From the NCBI GenBank assembly GCA_037043455.1, contig JAWPHD010003079.1, positions 30,001-94,000 of the forward strand: a DNA stretch of 64,000 nucleotides, given 5' to 3'. The notes under the pieces were generated by a model, which saw only the letters and a list, made by a program, of their open reading frames with translations, was not told where the DNA came from and did not search any database. Shown in pieces: positions 44,701-56,700 of this stretch; position 1 is the stretch's first letter; each line of letters starts with the position of its first letter. This DNA is from Cyrtodaria siliqua. Taxonomy: Eukaryota > Mollusca > Bivalvia > Adapedonta > Hiatellidae. Both the position numbers and the translations under genes were made by a program.

Positions 44701-47700
44701 TCAAGGCACCACAACAAAGAAATTTTTACCGGAACATTCTGACTTTGATAAATCATCAATACATAAAACTGTGGAACTTAACCCACCAGAAATACAAAAA
44801 ATAGCGATTGAACACGAAGATAACAAAACAACCATAATTGTTGGTACCATAGTAATAGGTCTTGCTGCATTACTTATTTACGAGATTTACTAAACCACTC
44901 TTTGGCTGCCACATACAACAACCCGGAAACAAACACAAGCAAAGCCCATAGATTGTTACCAAGCCAATTAATAACATTACCTGTTGCAGATAAAAGCCAT
45001 GATACTATTGCACCAATAACTCCTGGAAGTGCTGCAGCAGCTTTACCAGCTAGGTTGGCAAGAAGTTTACCAAGATTAAATAGTTGTTTTTTTATCCAAT
45101 CTTTTACACTTGATGGATCAGGCTTTGGAGTTGGAACAGGTGCAGTCCCTCCTCCTGTTGTAGGAATAATGGTATCAACTAATACCCCAATAATCATACC
45201 AAAGGCAGTCAAAATACTAACAATAGTAATACCTTGCTCTCTGAATAATGTTTTTATTCTCTCACCCAATGTTGTGTCTTTTTTTAACACCTTATTTATA
45301 GTTTCTTTTATCCTGTTTATTTGACTGCGTAATGCTTCTTTGTTTTCACTCGCCGCTTCAAGTCGTGAACTTCTTTCATCTTCTAAGTTTTTTATTCTGT
45401 TACGTATGCGCTCTTGTTGAAACTCATCCTCCTGCCCGGGGGTGCTAACCTGTTCTAATTTTTGTTTTTCTTTTGCTATATCTTTATCAAGCTCAGTGAG
45501 CTTTGAGAGATTATTAGTAAGTTCTCCACGAAAGCTTTGCAATACCTTATCTAAACCTCGTATCTCTCGCAGTGTTAGACTTTCTGGTTGAACAGCAGTT
45601 TTAGGATGAGTTTCATCTATTGTATTACTCAAATCACTCTCAATTGTATTTACAGCATCTACTGTATTTTGTACATCTTCAGTTGTTGAAAAAGTTTGCA
45701 TTTGTATATCTTCTCCTGCTTTTGTGAGGGTATCTTTTGTTTTTGCCAAGTCTGCTAATTCTGCCCTGCCCCGAGCAATTCTTTCACGTGGAACTAATAA
45801 ATCATAATCTTTTAACATATTTCTGATAAAATTAATACCATGTTTTCTCACTAAAGTGTCCAGCTTATAAAACTTGATTGGTTCTTCTGGATTATTTCTT
45901 TTATAATAGGTAAGTGGAACATCATCCGTTCCAACTGCATATAACATTGTTCTACCGATTTCGTCCTCAGCCACTCTAAAATCATTTTTATAATCGATTC
46001 CGCTGATTTCAGCATTAACTTCAGTAAAAAATTGATCTACTAACCACTTTTTTTGTGTAAGCTGTTCTTCTGTTTTATCTTCCCCTTGAAGCTGATTAAT
46101 ATAGTTATTTTCATTTACAATTTGTCTCTGGAATTCTGGGTCAGGTTGTATAAATTCGTCTTCAAGTGCTTTATCCGCTTTATCCCAGTCTTCTTCAGTC
46201 ATATCATCAATATCGAACGCAGGATTTTCAAATCCTCCTTCAGCCATTGTTTATTTTATTTAATTTTAAAAAATATATTTAAAAAATAAAAACAATGTCG
46301 GCTTTCGGAAACAAACTCAGCCCTCATAGAAAACTAAGAGAACCTCATGGTGCCAAAGGCATCCGCACAAGTGTAGTGATAACTAATAATCCCTCAACAA
46401 TAGACCAAAACCAGCAACTGCTTGTGAGATTTCCCAATCTAAGTACTAATGATGTGATAGTTCCAAGTACTGCTCGTCTTGCCTTTGAAATAGAACTTAA
46501 AAGCAGAACAGACGCCAACGCTACTCTATTTCAAAATCTTGGTAGAACAATTGTAAAAAAAATGACAATAAGAATAAGTGGTAATGAAGTCATGTCAATA
46601 GATGACAGTGATATATATCATTGTTATGTAGATTTATGGAAAAGCCCTACCGAAAGATTAAACATAGCTTACCAAGGTATTGGTAAATCAAACATGCTAA
46701 AACATAGAGTTAGCGCGGGAGATGCTTCCGCAGACACCGGAGATGAAGCTATAGCAGCAGCTTATGGAAATAGATTTTGTATTCCACTGGACTTTGAAAT
46801 GTTAGAAAGTCATATGCCATTTTATCAAGCGGGGCTTGGTGATAGGTTAGAATATGAATTGACGTTTAACGATTATAACAAAGTTATCAAAAGCAGTGAT
46901 GCTGATGCATCTTATGTAATAAAAAATATCTGCTTGGAATTTGATACAGTTAGTGATGTTGAATTATCCAGACAAATAAGACAGCAAATCAATGGTAAGA
47001 TAGTATTTTTGTATGATCGTATCTTGCGACATAGAAAAATAATAGCAAACAAATCTGAAACCCTTTGGAACATCAACATTAATGTACCAGCACGGAGCAT
47101 GAAAGGTATTCTAATGCTGTTTGAAGACCCAGAAAGAACAAGCACAGAAACCTATTACAACCCAATGATTGAAAAAGTTGAAATGACAATAGAGGGAGTA
47201 CCAAATCAGTTGTATAGTCAGGGTATGAAGGCATATCAACATTGGGATGAAATTAACAAATATTTTGCTTTAACATCAAAAAGAAACAAAGAGACAGAAA
47301 TAGCAGCGAGGGACTTAAACTTTACCAGTGTTTCTCTTGAGACCTATTTGACAAAATCATATGCTTTGTGGCTTGACCTTAGAACATGTAATGACAATTT
47401 ATTACACGGCAGTGGAAGAAGAATAGAAAACGGCAGTGAAGGCATAACGATACTAATAAATAAAAAAGCAGATGCAGATAAAACTTTAAATATATATATA
47501 TATATAATACAAGATGCGCAAATCAATTTCGAAGATGGAAGATTCAAAGAATCACTATACTAAATATCCTAAATATTCACACAGTGCCATTATCTGTGGT
47601 CAGACAGGCTGTGGTAAAACAGAGTTTGTTCTTGACACACTTGAACAAGAGTATGTTGGAGTTTTTGAACATATAATTATATTGTGTCCAACCATAGAGT

Positions 47701-50700
47701 GGAACGAGGCTTATAAAAATAGATTCTGGATAGGAGATGTGAAAAACCCAAAAGATAAAAAAATAACAATTGTCAATCCTGTTAGCAACGGTAAAGAAAT
47801 GTTACAAGAACTGTTGCGTTTCTTTTTCAAACAATATGCTGGCCAGCCCACATTATACATTATTGACGATTGCTCAGCCACAAAAGAATTAACAAAGAAA
47901 AAAGATATGTTGTCAGAGTTGGCATTCTCCGGTCGTCACGCCAAACAATCAGTATGGGTTATTTCACAGAGATATAATTCTGTATTAAAAGATTTGAGAG
48001 AGCAAGCAAAATGGTTGTGTATGTTTTACACTAAGGACAGAGATAGTTTTGAAAATTGTTTGAGAGAAAATGATGTTATTCCAACGCTGGAAGAGAGAAC
48101 CAGAATAAGAAAAGCTTTAGCTAAGACTAAATATTCGAAGTTAATTTTGAGGACTGACCAACCAACTGGTTATTGGGTTGAATAATTTTTTTAAAAATAC
48201 AATCTAGAGTCTCCCATATAACCCATACACTCAATGCACTAACCAATATAGGTACAACATCACTACTCATGTTTTCCGGGGCTTGTAAAACATACCCTCT
48301 TGGCTCACATATAAAATATTCTACGTCATCCTTTGTCACAGAAATTACAGGCGTTTCCTGTGCACCTTTTTCGTACGTTTGTAAAAAATCACTTTCTGAA
48401 ACACATATACAACATTTTACGTCATCTCTTGTCATAACATCCAGTGCTATTTTATTTTTGTTATAATCACTATTCTCACCGTCTGTTATTTTCAAATCCA
48501 TTTTTTTCTTATATAATATTTTTTTATTATTACAAAATATATTTATTTACAACTGTTGCTAATAGTAATACTAACAGCAAAGTAGCAATGTTAATAGCAA
48601 TACTGACTATGAATATAGCATTGCTCATAGCAAAGTAGCAATGTTAATAGCAATGCTTGCAGCAAATTAATAATGTTAATAGAAAAAATAGCAATGTTAA
48701 TAACAATGCTATTAACAATACTAACAATTACTAGTTGCATGAATATCGCAGCTAGTTGTTTTGTATTTTATATTTATTTCAAGATAAAAAATAAGATTAA
48801 TAATATAAAAATGAATGCGGAAGAACTATTACAAAATATATCGGAACAGACGGAACCAGATGAATCAAAGCAACAAGAAACAAAAAAAGAAAGATTATCA
48901 GCCATAGTGGCTGGCGGTGGTAGTCGTCAATATTTGGGTAAGGACATACAACTCACAAACATAGATGGCATGCCACCAGATGAAATTAACAAACTTTACT
49001 GCAGATATGAAGCACGGCTTGGGGCAAGCATGACTAAAACTTTAGGCAATTCTTTTATTAACTTGTATGTGATGGGAGTATCAAAATATTTTAATGTAAC
49101 CAATCCACCAAAGCTGATAGAAGATTTGGAAGAAGACCCATTTATTAATCATGCTTTGACAAGTGCTTGTTGTGAGTTGTATTACAGGTATGGAATGTGC
49201 TTAGCACCATTTACAGCAATACTGACAACTGTTAGACATATTGATTTTAATAAAAATAAAATTATAGATAATATAAATGAAGAATCAAGTGGAGAACCAA
49301 GGGAGTGAAGTTATACCAGTTGAAGTTGATACACAATCTGCTAAACAACAAAAAGTAAAAAATCTAAAACGAGTAGAGGCTGGAAAAAAAGGAGCAGCGG
49401 CAAGGAAGGCAAAGCGTTTGCTTCAGATAGAGCAGGATGCACAAGATGCAAGAGATGCAGGACAGATAACAAAAATAACAATAGATGAAGAAGAACCAGA
49501 AAAAATCAAAATAAACGTATACAAAAATTATATTCCACCGTGTCTGGTTTTATTAGGCGTTGCTGGGTTTGGGTTGTATATTTATAACAAAAAATCTGCT
49601 ACGCAAACTGCTACGCAACCTGTAGCTGTGCAACCTGTTCATGTTGCACCAAAAGACCCGTTTGATTTTTAATAATTTAATTTAATAATTTAATTTAAAA
49701 AAAAATAATCATATAAAAAAAAATGGCAGCAAGTATTGACGGAAAACAAATTGTAAATATGATGTATCATGCTGGAGTGGAAACACTTTTAACTGTTGGA
49801 TATTCTGAAATTGGCAGAAAAATACTAAAAAGACCAGCCCCTAAAGTGGATTTTAATATGGTAGATGTTGGGATGCTGTCTGTGGATATAATGTTAGCAA
49901 TGGCTACAAAGGATATGTTGATTAAGCAAGGTATTATTCCTGCGGATATTATGAAATAATTTTAAAAAATATATATATAAAAAAATGGCAAGTGCAGTAG
50001 CAATGATGATAGGTGGCGCATTAACAAATGCATTAGCGTTTACTGGTTCAAATTATTTCTTTTCAAAAATGGGAAGTCATTCAGATGAGGAAAGACAAAG
50101 ACATGACAAAGCCGTAGAACAATTAAACGCAGCACAAGTGGAGTGGAATAAAAAAAGAACAGAGAGATTAGATTTTATTAATAAGCAACTGCAAAAAGAG
50201 CATCATGCAAAGCAGACTTTTGATGATGTAGACCAAGCTATGAAACAGTATTATTACATAACTGGTAAACATTTACTTTTGGAACCGGAGCCTAAGTTGA
50301 GTGATTTCTATACACCATCTCCGGATCAACAGAATAGAGAAATTACGTTTATTGTGGTGGGCATGGCTGCAACTGGATTTGTGGCGTATAAATTGATTTC
50401 ATAAAAAAAAAAGTTTAAAACTATAATTACTTTGGACTTTTTTTTTACTTTGAAAAGACTAAGTCATATGCATGATACCTATTTTTTTTGTTGTTCTTAC
50501 ATGGTTTCAATCCAAGTGGTCGAATATAATATGGTGGTTTAGCACTCTTCTCTAATTTATTTTTGAGATGATCAGGCGCCCATACTTCACCGTTGTCTAA
50601 TAATGTCAATACCATGGATGGACCATATTCAGTATCCAGTATTTTTGTATCTGTAATAGTGTATATTTTATTTATTTCCAAGTCTGTCCATTTCTTTGTG

Positions 50701-53700
50701 CTATATTGATTTTGCTCTTTAAGCAGTTCATCAAATTGTGCAGTTTTGATATCCATTTTTTCTTTATAGTTATATAAAGTTTAATCTTTAGTAGAAAAAA
50801 ATGGAAAAGATTTATTACAGCCCAAAAGGATTTTGGAGAGGCTACACAGCAGTTAAAAAATTAGCAAAAGAGGCTGGTGTCAGTGAAAAAAAGGCATTAG
50901 AATTTTTAAAGAAACAAGCTGTGTGGCAGATTTATTTACCTGCGCCGAAGAGAATAGTTAGACCCAGGTTTGATGTTTCTGCTAAGAATGGAGTGCATCA
51001 AGCTGATTTGTTATTTTTACCGCATGATACTTTTGAGATTGGTCGTGGACGCAAGACATATAAATATGCGTTAACTGTGGTTGATATTGCAAGTAGATAC
51101 AAAGAAGCAGAGCCACTGACTTCCAAGGATAGTAAAGAAGTTGCTAAAGCATTTGAAAATATATACAGTCGACATCTGAAATATCCAAAGTTATTACAAG
51201 TAGATCCAGGCAGAGAATTTATGGGTGCAGTATCACAGTTGATGGCAAAACACAAAGTAAATATCAGACGGGGCAGAACAGAAATACAAAGAGACCAAGC
51301 TTTAGTGGAAAGATTTAACAGAACATTAGCTGAAAGATTGTTTGGTTATCAGTATGCTAAGGAAATAGATTCCCAAAAACGCAATAGAGAATGGGTAAAG
51401 AGATTACCAGAAGTTGTTAAAGCCATAAATTCGGAGACAAAAAAGCCCCCTCCTGTTGAAACAAAAATATTAAAAGATGATCCTATCTGTATGAATGCAA
51501 GTGTAAGATATTTATATCAACCCGGGGAACAAGAAGGTGGAAGACGCAGAGCAACTGATCCAATGTGGAGTGTAGATATTCACAAGATTAAAAGTTATAT
51601 GGTGACGCAAGGTATAAGAGTTTATTATTTGAAAGCACCAGCGCCACAAAGAGGATTTGTCAAAGAAGAATTACTTATTGTTCCTGCTAATACCCAAATT
51701 CATAAGTTTTTGTAGAAACCATGTGCATCAGTTGTAATTCCATCTTCTCGGATATATCTTTTTGAGTAGAATGGTGATAGTGTAGCTTTGTTTACTTTTA
51801 TGCCATATATTTGATGCTTCATTGATCGCATCATATTCATTTCATGGGTGTATTTTTTCTTGTTAAACAATGCATCCTTGTAGTTTTCAAAATTTATATG
51901 TTTTTTGACTACATATTCTTTTACACCCTTTGCTTTCTTAATAACCTGCTCATCCGCTCTCAAAATAGAATATAGCTTGGGTCTTAATCCAACATACTCA
52001 GCTATAGCAACACCATTACATTCGTCTTTCATTTTACCTATTACTTTTTTGTTTGTATCATCGTGCATGGGGTGATCTTGAGGATAATCACTCAAGTCAT
52101 ACTCATCTTTCATTTCAGCCATGTCTTTGTACACATCTTTTGTTTTGATGTCTACCAGCAAGCTGTCAGTGTCTGTGTATGCTACATTACAGTCAGCTCC
52201 ATACCTTTTTTTCAAAGTATTATAATACCAATCATACATATGGTACTTTGATAAATCCAATACTGACATCCCAACATAAATTGGTTTGTTTAATGTTAAT
52301 TTTGTTTTGTTTACATGTACTGCTGATAATTCATCTGAACATTTTATACGCCTGTTAAAGTTGGGTTTGGCTATTATTTTTCTTATTTTTTCATTTTCAG
52401 AGCCGTCAGTTCTGACTAGTTTTATATCTGTCCGCTTGCGTAGATTTTCCATTGTTTTGCCAAACACAGAGTTGTTCATAAGTTTGTAAAAATCTTTTTC
52501 AAAGGGTGATTTAGCTTTTTTCCTAAGTTCTGTGTTTAGGTTTATGTATGTTGCCATCCATGGTTCTTCATTAAATTCTAATACTCTGTGTATTTTCTTT
52601 AGTTTCATGCCTAAAGATAAATACAGTTCCAGGGTTTTGTGATGTACCACATATTTTTCTTTGTCCATAAGATTAGGAACTAGTTGTTCTGTATTTATCA
52701 TGCCATTATTTTCTAACAGATCTGTTTGGTATTCAGACAACCATTCTTTTTTCACTGCTAATCTTTCCGGTGCAAGTGGATAATCATTGTGACTATCATG
52801 TAGTTCTTTAGGATATTCCAAATCAACTTCTGCAAAATATCCTTTTCCTTCTTTTGACTTTGGCAACGTTTCTGTTTCCACCCACTTAAAGCCAGAATAT
52901 GGAAGTGGCTGACTCATTGCCCACCCATATAAGTTATTAGCATCATAATCCATTAAGTAGTTGATTTCCTCGTTAGGGTTATAATCAGCCACATATGGAT
53001 TGTTTGCTTTGGCATATCTTTTTGATACCATACTTATGCCACCTCGCATTCCTTTTTCTACAAACAAGTGCATGTCAATGTCTGTCAAAAGTTCTAATTC
53101 TATTTTTGAATGTTTAAGTAAAGCATCCCAAGATAATCCAGGTGCTGTATAGTAATGTAAAGCATCAAGTTTATATGCACTCATACATGTTTTTCTAAAA
53201 GTTTGAAACACATCTGCTAACAGAGTTACATCAGTTTTTAGATATAAATCATGATAGTCTCCAAGAGTTTTACAGTTAAACTCTTTCCATATTTTTTGTG
53301 CATATTCGTAATCTTCGGGACTTATACTTTCATCGTAAAGACTACTGTAAAACTTTTCTATAGGCGGTAATTGCATTTCCTTAAATCTTTCCATACTGTC
53401 CATATATTCGTATGGATAAACACCTTTTCGTAAAAGTAAATCTGTTTGTTCTCCAAACTGATTTTTGGTAATTTTAAAATCAGATTTGTCTGTTGCTTTA
53501 ACCAATTTTTCCAAAGGCGATTTCATAAATTGTAAACTGTCTAAAAATCTAAGTTGTCCGGCACTAAATGAAATATACTTTTCAGCGTTGTTTGGAATGC
53601 ATGTAATATTACCTGTCATTTTATGTATTTTTTGCATTATAAGATGACTATCATATCCTTTGAGGTTGTGAAATATAACAGGAATCATGATTGTTTTATT

Positions 53701-56700
53701 TGGTTTTATTTTTAGTTTTAGGTTGCAGTTTTTATGTGCTGCACCTCTGTATTCTCCTGTAAAATGAGAGTGGTCTCTTACTTTGCAGTTCTTATTATTA
53801 TCTATTATATTTTCACATATCCAGCAGTGTGTTGCTTTTTCATAATCTATTTCATTCTGCTGTGTCATGATTAATGGTTTCGGGTGAGCAAATATATTAT
53901 TGATCTTGCTCTTTTCACATTCCAAATGATTTAAAAACTTTTCAACAGTATCTTCACCTCTGTAAATAACAGGTTCTTCTGTTTTACCATCATATCTGAC
54001 AACTTGATATCCAAATCCACAAGCTTCGTGCACACTTGTGATTTCAGATTTCTTTCCAAATTTAGTTTTATTGTGGTTTGACTATACTTTCCAAATCAGC
54101 ATATATTGCATAAGGCACAGACATTTGATTTTGATGATTTTTAAATTTGATGATTGCACCTTTTTTTGGCATTTCTATTCTGCAAGAATTTTTGTTAATA
54201 CCATAACAGTCTTCTTTGTGCTTGGTGAGTAGATTTGCTCCAGAGTAACCATGAAGACAACGATCACAGAAATAAGTTTTACCATGATGTTTGTTTTGGC
54301 TGTAAAGTAGCTTGTTTAAATTTTTAATGATGCAGTAATGATATTTTGTTTCTTTTGGTTTTCGTTGAGTAATATTAACAAAATCATCGGGGTTGTAATT
54401 ATCATCTATGATTCCTTCTTCGTTGTTGGGATCATCTTCTTTCTCTTCTTCAACTTCAACATCTTCAGAAACTAACAGCAAATTAATTCTTTCTATGTGA
54501 TTCGGCTGCTCTGATATTCTGTATGGAAAAATAGATACATTATTATGTTTTTCTGATGCAGTAAATCCATAAACATTGATAGCAAGATTGTTTTGATTTT
54601 CTACTTTGGTTATCTGCGGGACTGGAGTTGGAAAATCAACCCCCTCCGTTTTCAAAAAGTCTATGCTAGGATAACTTGATACTCTATCAGAATTCTTTTT
54701 GGCTGGATGCAGAGCTGCATTTATAGCATGAAGTAAACATTTATCATCATAATTCTTCACATTTATAACTGCTTTCTTGTTTGATATTACTTTAGGCAAA
54801 ATAATATATGATGAGCCTTTTAGTGGCTCATACTTTGCAAAATTCAAATAAAGTGTAACACAGTAATCAACTTCTAATCCTGATGCTGTGTTTGTAAATT
54901 TATCCAAACTTTCTTGTATGTCAGAAGATGATTTTTCATACAACTCGTCTAATCGCTCAGAAGATAAAAGTGTATTCTGTTCACTATGCAGAACTGCAGT
55001 GGTATATTTTTTTATCTCACCATCATCTTTGAATAATTCTACGGTAAGACCTAACTGGAATTTTATTCCTTTCATATTTTTCAGCTCCTTGATTATTTGT
55101 TCCCTGATAATAGATTTTTTATCACGGAGTAGTTTTAAAGGATCTTTATATTTGCGAGCGGATATTTCATATGCTTTGAAATAACCACATATTGGTTTGT
55201 CAACTAGTTTTAATTCGGTTGTATCTTCGGTTATGATTTGTGATAAAGCCTTCTTCTCATCCAGAACCTTCTTCTCAGCTTGTTGCACAGCTTTCTTCTC
55301 AGCTTGTTGCAACTTACGTTTTTTTCGTGCGCGTTCTTTCTTGGCATGACGCCTCTTGCGCCAATTTTCAAATGATGTAGACTTATCTTCCAATTTCAGA
55401 GCTTCTGATTTAGCTTCCGATTTAGTTTTTAAGTTCAAAGCTTCCGACCTTGAAATTTCCACTGCTTTTATACCGTGGGATAATGTTTCCTTATATATCA
55501 CACCCTCTCTGAACAGAGATATTAAATTTTTTATAGTCTCTTCGTTGCTCATACTTCTTTTGTTATTACATATTAAAACTTTTTTATTAAGTAGAAAAAA
55601 TAAGTATGTAAAAATAATGGATATCAACATTTGCAAGTTTCTTAAAGTTGGGTCGCATAATCCATGCACACTCAAATCAACGCAAGATTCAGATTATTGC
55701 AGTTTACATAAGTATAGATTAAAAACAAGTCGTGTAGTACCTTGTCTAATTTGTAAAAAAGGTACATTTGCAAAGTATCATGTTTGTGTTGGTTGTGGTG
55801 CAAGAGCGGTTAGAAAATACTATAGTGTTTGGGGTGAAAAGATGTATAATTTGGAGTGTTTAAAATTAAGATGTATTGAGGTTTGAGGTAGATTTTGAGA
55901 ATAAAAAAATATAAAAATAAAAACAAGGAGTTGGGGTTATATAGTTCTAACTACAATATGTGGACAAAGAAAACCAATAAAATTGTTTTGTATTAAATAA
56001 ATATTTTTATATGATATTTATAAATTATATAAAATAAAGTATGGGTTGTTCAACCCATACTTTCTCATCAGTTTCACAAATACATATATATGTAAATTGG
56101 GTGTTACCGGATCAGGATCGAGCGAAGCGAGATCTCTGAGCCGGGACACCCAATTTACATATATATTTACAACACATATAAAACTGTTCACTGTTACCAT
56201 GTGTAATTATAAGATTGCGTTATTAAAGTGAAAAATGTAAAGGAATAATGAAAACTAATGAAAATTTAAAAAAAAAAAGAAAAAAAAAAGAAGGGGAAAT
56301 CAGCAGGCTTGAACCCTACCTTCCTGGGCACTAAAACGGCGCCTCGACAAACTGCACTATTGAGGCTTGTGAATGTTTCGTCGCTAATATACATATAATA
56401 GTAATGATTACATGCTACACATTTATTAGACTGGTTTGCGAAAACGTCATTTCAGCAAGTGAGATGGTAACCTTTCAACATTACAAAATATGTGTTTAAA
56501 CCATTCAAGTTTTTCAGACGAGTTCTCTAGAAATTCAAGTTGTAAAGCATGCTTATTGCCACTTACATGAGTCACAGTCTGTTAACCATAGACAGATATA
56601 AAACCCATATAAGAGTCAGCTGCCGAGCCTCCAATTGTACGTCTAACTTCTGGGTTATACTATCTATTCTGCAAGCTCAATTTGCTACGACTTTCCATAT

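Larger units (their letters stand above)
41475..56166. mobile_element. Polinton/Maverick element, 14.7 kb, structurally complete
   Basis: Self-synthesising virus-like DNA transposon. Identical 86-bp inverted ends and TTACA duplications (41470-41474, 56167-56171) bound it. Genes in order: two-helix membrane protein (-), spike-like (-), broken minor capsid (-), 424-aa membrane protein (+), coiled-coil membrane protein (-), major capsid (+), packaging ATPase (+), repeat membrane protein (-), four small proteins (+), OB-like (-), integrase (+), family B polymerase (-, broken), zinc ribbon (+). Polymerase plus integrase plus capsid plus ATPase is the defining Polinton set. No adenain-like protease is seen. 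Divergent pairs share AT-rich gaps of 39-64 bp. Two lesions suggest that it cannot act alone now, but most frames are intact, so it is young. Confidence 0.95.

Noticed and set aside
44236..44759. Minus-strand ORFs of 77 and 143 aa opposite the 424-aa Polinton gene
   Set aside because: Antisense shadows of an intact, conserved-looking gene.
48673..48810. Upstream start giving a membrane helix to the 165-aa Polinton protein
   Set aside because: The extension is mostly repeat-derived, and the ATG at 48811 has the typical AT leader. Not fully excluded.
55356..55616. N-terminal extension of the zinc-ribbon ORF, with a hydrophobic stretch
   Set aside because: It is antisense to the polymerase N-terminus and crosses the promoter gap; the ATG at 55617 has the usual leader.
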